A DNA stretch of 64,000 nucleotides, from contig JBBCJA010000011.1 of assembly GCA_037189585.1 (NCBI GenBank), positions 124,001 through 188,000 of the forward strand, in the 5' to 3' direction. Source of the DNA: JAEXNA01 sp037189585 (GTDB lineage: Bacteria > Vulcanimicrobiota > Xenobia > Xenobiales > JADMJV01). The translations under genes and the position numbers were made by a program. The notes beneath the pieces are model-generated. The model was not told the origin of the DNA, ran no database searches, and was given only the letters and a program-made list of their open reading frames with translations. Below, one piece after another: positions 59,960-64,000 of this stretch (its first letter is position 1; each line of letters starts with the position of its first letter).

Positions 59960-60309
59960 TACCTATCCTCCATCGGAAACACGTTCTCGTGGCTTCGATT
60001 CAGTCTGCCCTTACCGACGCGGATTGGATGAAGTTAAGCGCGGACCTTTCCAGTCAAATCGGAGAGTTGCGCGCCCGAGCAGTGGTGCTCGATCTGACCT
60101 TGATGGATGTGATGGACTCTTTCGCGACCCGTGTTCTCCGCACTCTCGCTCAGACGGTGACCCTTCGTGGGGCTCAGACAATTCTCGTCGGGATCCAGCC
60201 AGACGTGGCTATAGCCATGGTGCAGTTGGGATTGGCGCAGCGCCTCGACGGTATTTTGACGGCGCTCAACTTAGAGCACGGCCTCGACATGGCAGAAGCC
60301 TTGGTGTGA
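59956..60309 (+). CDS. rsbS: Stressosome core protein RsbS (STAS domain)
   Basis: A 117-residue single STAS domain starting at TTG 59956, overlapping rsbR by 4 bp. The phosphorylation Ser is in LMDVMDSFATRVL (near residue 55), matching RsbS Ser59. It forms the stressosome with RsbR and holds RsbT until stress. Its stop overlaps the rsbT start by 4 bp. Confidence 0.92.
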   Translation: MIPILHRKHVLVASIQSALTDADWMKLSADLSSQIGELRARAVVLDLTLMDVMDSFATRVLRTLAQTVTLRGAQTILVGIQPDVAIAMVQLGLAQRLDGILTALNLEHGLDMAEALV

Positions 60310-60710
60310 GTCAAGAGTATCAGAGAGTTCCTATTAAGTCGGAAGCCGACATTGTGCTTGCACGCCAGGGCGGCCGAAGACTAGCCGCTGAGCTGGGGTT
60401 TTCCTCAACGGATCAGACGCTATTGGCCACGGCGATCTCAGAGTTGGCAAGAAATGTTGTGCAGTATGCCGGTACGGGGGAGGTTCTCCTGTCAGCCATA
60501 GCCATAGGAAGTCGACGAGGCATCCAGGTGAGCGCGATGGATCAAGGTCCCGGCATCAGCGATCCCGAGCTAGCCATGAGAGACGGCTACTCCACGGGAG
60601 GGAGTTTAGGCTTGGGACTACCTGGAACCAGGCGGTTGGCTGATGATTTCTCTCTGGTCACGGTTTTGGGAGAGGGGACCACCGTCACCTTCAAGATGTG
60701 GGTAAGATGA
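60306..60710 (+). CDS. rsbT: Stressosome kinase RsbT
   Basis: A 134-residue GHKL-type Ser/Thr kinase starting at GTG 60306. N-box ISELARNVVQYAG, G1 MDQGPGISD and G2 GLGLPGTRRLADDFSL. It phosphorylates RsbR and RsbS, and on release acts on a downstream phosphatase or other target. It overlaps rsbS and rsbX by 4 bp each. Confidence 0.92.
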   Translation: MSQEYQRVPIKSEADIVLARQGGRRLAAELGFSSTDQTLLATAISELARNVVQYAGTGEVLLSAIAIGSRRGIQVSAMDQGPGISDPELAMRDGYSTGGSLGLGLPGTRRLADDFSLVTVLGEGTTVTFKMWVR

Positions 60711-61306
60711 AGGGTTGGCTCGAGTGGGCTGTCGCGGAGCGCCCCTTGTTAGGTGAAACGGTCTCGGGCGACCAGTTTTGTGTTGAGTCTTTCGATAACG
60801 TTACCCTTCTCGCTGTCTCCGACGGGCTTGGCCATGGGGAGGAGGCCGCGGCGGCGTCCCATCGCGCTCTACAAACCGTGAGAGAGAACTCCGGGCGGTC
60901 TCTTCCTGAAATTATGGACCGATGCGATCAAAACCTGAGGGAGACTAGGGGGGCGGTCATGACTTTAGCCAAAGTCGATAGCCAGTTGAATTCACTGAGC
61001 TGGTTGTCGGTCGGAAACGTCTCTTGCGCACTTTTGAACTCTGAAACGGGTTCTTGGGATGAGGTATTCCTGCGCCCTGGGATTCTTGGTGGACATCGTT
61101 ACCAGAGTCGGGAGGCCGAGGTCCTGCCTCTTCGACAGGGGGACTATGTGATCTTCGCGACGGACGGGGTGAAGCCAGGATACTTGTCGAGAGTGTCACT
61201 TTCAGGCTCCCCCGGTGAGATCGCGCGTGGTGTTTTGGCTGGATACGGCAAGGCTGATGATGACGCCCTGGTTTTGGTGGCACGTTATCGGAGCCAGGTT
61301 CGATGA
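60707..61306 (+). CDS. rsbX: RsbX-like PP2C phosphatase
   Basis: A 199-residue PP2C-family phosphatase beginning at ATG 60707. Metal-binding Asps are in GDQFCV and AVSDGLGHGEEA, ATDGV and KADDDALVLVARY. RsbX resets the stressosome by dephosphorylating RsbR/RsbS. Its position after rsbT is the usual order. Confidence 0.88.
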   Translation: MKGWLEWAVAERPLLGETVSGDQFCVESFDNVTLLAVSDGLGHGEEAAAASHRALQTVRENSGRSLPEIMDRCDQNLRETRGAVMTLAKVDSQLNSLSWLSVGNVSCALLNSETGSWDEVFLRPGILGGHRYQSREAEVLPLRQGDYVIFATDGVKPGYLSRVSLSGSPGEIARGVLAGYGKADDDALVLVARYRSQVR

Positions 61307-62385
61307 GCGGATTGAGGCAAGAGTATCGCGCCGGTCTAGAACAGTTTTTGAGAGATTCTTCCGAAGAGTCGCTATCTCGGGGGTACGAGCTTGGTAGGAG
61401 TGCCTTGGCCGCGGGCATGAGTCTCTTAGAATTGGTGGAGCTGCATCGCCAGGTCTTGATGCCTTGTTCTGAATACCCTAAAGAACTCGCGTTTGAGTTT
61501 TTAAAAGAGGCCCTCTCTCCGTTTGAGATGGCCTTGATGGGCTATCGGGAAGCCAATACCAATTTGGCTAGAGCTAACTCCGAACTCGCCGAAGCTAACC
61601 ATAAGATCAAAGACGCTCAGACTCAGCTGGTTCATTCCGCGAAGATGGCCTCTCTGGGTACCTTGACCGCGGGTATGGCTCACGAGGTCAACAACCCACT
61701 AGCGTTTTGCCTCGGCCATGTTCACAGCATACAGAACTGGATGTGCAAGCTTCGCGATGACTCCGCCTTGGAGTCTCTTTGGGAAAAGACGGAAACACGG
61801 CTATCTCAGGTCCAGCAAGGGCTCGAAAGAATCAAGGAACTGGTCTTGAACCTTCGCAGATTCTCGCGTCTAGATGAAAGTGAGATCGACACGGTGGATG
61901 TCCACGAGCAGATCGAGCTCGCGCTACTCTTTTTACGTCATGAGACTCGAGATCGGGTCCAGATTGTGCGCCGATATGTCGAGGACGGAGTTCTCACATG
62001 CTACCCTAGTATGTTGGGGCAAGTCGCCATGAATCTCCTCTCCAACGCTGTTTTTGCCATACCTGAGACAGGAAAGATCACGATCACCACGACCAGAGAC
62101 TCCGAGACCTTTACCATTTCCATCGAAGACGATGGGGTGGGTATTCCCCCCGAGAATCGAGATCGGATCTATGACCCCTTTTTCACGACACGCCCGGTAG
62201 GATCGGGGACTGGGCTTGGCCTGGCGATCGTTTTTCAGCTGGTACGAGCCCACAGAGGAACGATTCTTCTGGAGAGTGTCGTTGGTCGTGGCAGCCGCTT
62301 TATCGTTGAGCTACCTCTCGACTTCGAGGGCAGAGAAGCTGGGCTGCTTCTCGGCGATAATGATGCGGCGGAGGGTTCTCGATAG
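61303..62385 (+). CDS. Histidine kinase with RsbU-like N-terminal domain
   Basis: A 360-residue cytoplasmic histidine kinase. Residues 1-75 (LEQFLRDSSEESLSRGYELG, AAGMSLLELVELHRQVL) match the RsbU N-terminal domain that binds RsbT. A coiled-coil linker (about 84-105) leads to HisKA with MAHEVNNPL (about 125) and HATPase with LGQVAMNLLSNAV, IEDDGVGIP and GTGLGLAIVFQLV. In the classic system RsbU is a phosphatase; here the same docking domain sits on a kinase, so RsbT release probably feeds a phosphorelay (inference). Overlaps rsbX by 4 bp. Confidence 0.88.
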   Translation: MSGLRQEYRAGLEQFLRDSSEESLSRGYELGRSALAAGMSLLELVELHRQVLMPCSEYPKELAFEFLKEALSPFEMALMGYREANTNLARANSELAEANHKIKDAQTQLVHSAKMASLGTLTAGMAHEVNNPLAFCLGHVHSIQNWMCKLRDDSALESLWEKTETRLSQVQQGLERIKELVLNLRRFSRLDESEIDTVDVHEQIELALLFLRHETRDRVQIVRRYVEDGVLTCYPSMLGQVAMNLLSNAVFAIPETGKITITTTRDSETFTISIEDDGVGIPPENRDRIYDPFFTTRPVGSGTGLGLAIVFQLVRAHRGTILLESVVGRGSRFIVELPLDFEGREAGLLLGDNDAAEGSR

Positions 62386-63810
62386 CTGTGAAAGCTGGGA
62401 GGCTGTCTGGAGAGTCTGCGCGGAACTGGCCTCGGTTTCTAGAGTGGCCTGGTGCACGCTACCAATAGCCACATTCACCTGCTCCACGGCGGTGGCCTGT
62501 TGCTTGGTCGAAAGTTCAATTTCACGGGCGGCATCCATCGTCGACAAAGAGACGTCCACGATCTGCTTCAAAGAGGCTGTCAGGTCGCTAAAATTTCGCG
62601 TCCCCAGTTCGACGGACTTCGAGCCGGCTTCCGTCGCCATCACGCTTGTGGAGACGGCGCTCTGGACATCATCGATAAGGGTACGGATCTCCCTTGCCGA
62701 CCCGGTCACCCGCTCGGCGAGCTTACGGATCTCGTCAGCAACCACGGAGAATCTTCGCCCTGATTCCCCCGCGCCCGCCGCTTCGATCGTCGCGTTGATG
62801 GCAAGAATATTTGTCTGTTCCGCGAGCTCGGAAACGATATCCACAACGGATCCGATGTGTTGAGATTTCTTACCTAGGTCCAGCATGTGTTCGACAAGCC
62901 GCTCCACTTGTTGGGCGATTTCAATGATCGATTGACGCGAGGTGTCCACGATTTTGTCGCCTTCCTGGGCGACTTCCGTGGCTTCCATGGCGATGTGTGA
63001 CACCCGGACGCTGCTTTCAGCGATCTGTTGAGAAGTGACGAGAAGCTCGGTCAATGTCGTAGCTATCTCATTCATCGCACTAGCCTGCTCTTTAGCGCTG
63101 GTCGCCTGCTGTTTAGCCACCGCCTGAAGTTCAGCCGATGAGCTTTGGACCTGTTGGACCGCGGTTCCGATCTCGCGAGTCAGAGTCGTTACCGTATATC
63201 GCGCAACGAAAAACGTCGCTAACAGTCCCAACATGCAGCCGCCCAAGATGGCGAGTTTCGTGGCGAAAACGCCGATATCCATCCGAGACCTTCTGGCCTC
63301 GAAGAGTTGAGACTCCTCGTTTTCCATCTGAGAAACAAGAGAGCGGATCTGGTCCATGGTCTGTTTGCCGACTCCGCTTGAGATCTGCTTAAGGGCGGCC
63401 TCTATACCCGCATGTTGGGTGGTCTCGATACGTTCGCTGAGCTGGCTCAAGCGCAAGAGAGTGGCCTCTCGAAGCTCTTCGACTCGCCGAGTCTGTTTGG
63501 GGTTGTCGACCACGAGACTCGCCAACTCCTCGAGGACCGTCGGAAGCTGTTCCACCGATTCTTGAAAAGGCTTGAGGTATTCTTCCCGTGCGGTCAGAGT
63601 GAACCCGCGCTGGCTGCTTTCAGCATCTTTGAGGAGACGGTCAAAGTGTGAGATTTTGGCCTGGACTTCGTAGGTGTGTTTGACTCTGAGATCGTTTGAG
63701 ATCAGGCTTTCGGTGGAGAGGTAGCCGATCAGGGAGACCAGGATGAGAATCGTCGCCGTGACGGCGAATCCGAATCCGACTCGTTTTCCGAATGTCCATT
63801 CCCGCGTCAT
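62311..63810 (-). CDS. Methyl-accepting chemotaxis protein with CHASE3 sensor
   Basis: A 499-residue chemoreceptor. First membrane helix about 11-33, CHASE3-type extracytoplasmic region (FDRLLKDAESSQRGFTLTAR) about 50-175, second helix about 183-205, then a long cytoplasmic signalling domain with hairpin tip SELAEQTNILAINATIEAAG. No C-terminal CheR-binding pentapeptide. Its 3' end overlaps the convergent kinase by 75 bp. The organism therefore has a chemotaxis-type signalling system, consistent with motility elsewhere in the genome. Confidence 0.93.
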   Translation of the reverse strand: MTREWTFGKRVGFGFAVTATILILVSLIGYLSTESLISNDLRVKHTYEVQAKISHFDRLLKDAESSQRGFTLTAREEYLKPFQESVEQLPTVLEELASLVVDNPKQTRRVEELREATLLRLSQLSERIETTQHAGIEAALKQISSGVGKQTMDQIRSLVSQMENEESQLFEARRSRMDIGVFATKLAILGGCMLGLLATFFVARYTVTTLTREIGTAVQQVQSSSAELQAVAKQQATSAKEQASAMNEIATTLTELLVTSQQIAESSVRVSHIAMEATEVAQEGDKIVDTSRQSIIEIAQQVERLVEHMLDLGKKSQHIGSVVDIVSELAEQTNILAINATIEAAGAGESGRRFSVVADEIRKLAERVTGSAREIRTLIDDVQSAVSTSVMATEAGSKSVELGTRNFSDLTASLKQIVDVSLSTMDAAREIELSTKQQATAVEQVNVAIGSVHQATLETEASSAQTLQTASQLSQLSRTLRRIIIAEKQPSFSALEVER

Positions 63811-63885
63811 TGAAACCTCCCCAGAAAACGAGTCTCCAGAGCTTTATCCTCTAGTAAGAGGGCTCCTGCCTTATGTATGGCGTTC

Positions 63886-64000
63886 TTAGTATAGTTCGGT
63901 GTTGCTCAGGTTCTTTGCTTGGATTCGTTTTTCTAGGTCTCGAGGAATCTCCAGGGTGAATTCGCACCCACCACGAACGATATTTTTAGCAGAAATTCTT
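63886..64000 (-). CDS. Partial protein, C-terminal end resembling a histidine kinase ATPase domain
   Basis: Only the last 38 codons are visible, reading toward the stop at 63886-63888. The segment GGCEFTLEIPRDLEKR near the window edge looks like the last strand of a HATPase domain (normally G-G-x-F-x-x-x-x-P). It would lie upstream of, and in the same direction as, the chemoreceptor gene. Too short to name with certainty. Confidence 0.5.
   Translation of the reverse strand, partial: RISAKNIVRGGCEFTLEIPRDLEKRIQAKNLSNTELY

Overview
The window looks like a chromosomal segment of a diderm (Gram-negative-type) bacterium. The evidence is a TonB/ExbB/ExbD energiser, a TonB-dependent outer-membrane receptor ending in Phe, lipoproteins and many Sec signal peptides. 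Base composition is moderately GC-rich. Genes are packed tightly: many start/stop overlaps of 4 bp, frequent GTG/TTG starts, and several convergent pairs whose 3' ends overlap. The elongation factor G is of the spdEFG1 type (known from spirochaetes, planctomycetes and deltaproteobacteria), and single genes recall many phyla. That fits a poorly sampled lineage (Vulcanimicrobiota/Eremiobacterota-like, or another deep phylum), but the phylum is inference. I saw no tRNA, rRNA, CRISPR array, insertion sequence or prophage, and no gap much over 290 bp lacks a gene.

Layout. 1-5.9 kb: a partial ECF42-type sigma factor, an acetyltransferase, a membrane-anchored homologue of flagellar rod/hook proteins without other flagellar genes, a PepSY membrane protein behind DtxR-like palindromes, and small secreted or beta-helix proteins. 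5.9-16 kb: a metal-acquisition or metal-handling island. tonB-exbD-exbB diverges from a DUF2946 protein, a TonB-dependent receptor, a His-rich lipoprotein, an ABC-2 transporter with two paralogous permeases, a membrane-anchored FKBP isomerase and a TPR protein. The divergent promoter region holds three palindromes, two of them Fur/Zur-like. 16-19.6 kb: a PIN toxin-antitoxin pair and a two-gene radical-SAM operon. 19.6-29.4 kb: mixed single genes, including GDPD, two alpha/beta hydrolases, a lone receiver domain, RNA 2'-phosphotransferase KptA and tandem duplicated secreted proteins. 29.6-35.5 kb: fusA, then a LysM-like protein operon.

35.5-38.1 kb: a DNA-repair pair, a SplB-like radical-SAM protein plus a DUF4130-UdgX fusion. 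38.2-45.1 kb: a glycine-zipper protein, an amylase-family enzyme, then pseudopilins, a transmembrane Ser/Thr kinase, a large prepilin-like protein and a GspF/PilC protein. 45.1-50.4 kb: a phosphoesterase, then an RNA-repair operon (RNA ligase, HD-polynucleotide kinase, methyltransferase). 50.4-56.9 kb: three enzyme-like proteins without signal peptides but with long disordered leaders (M20 peptidase, endonuclease I, HEIGH metalloprotease with glycine zippers). 56.9-64 kb: signalling, with a CreBC-like two-component system, then a complete stressosome operon (globin-STAS RsbR, RsbS, RsbT, RsbX and a histidine kinase with an RsbU-like N-terminus), a chemoreceptor and the C-terminal end of another apparent kinase.

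The most notable items are the RNA-repair cassette, the globin stressosome coupled to a histidine kinase, the metal island, the set of signal-less leader proteins, and a 36-bp perfect palindrome covering a ribosome-binding site.
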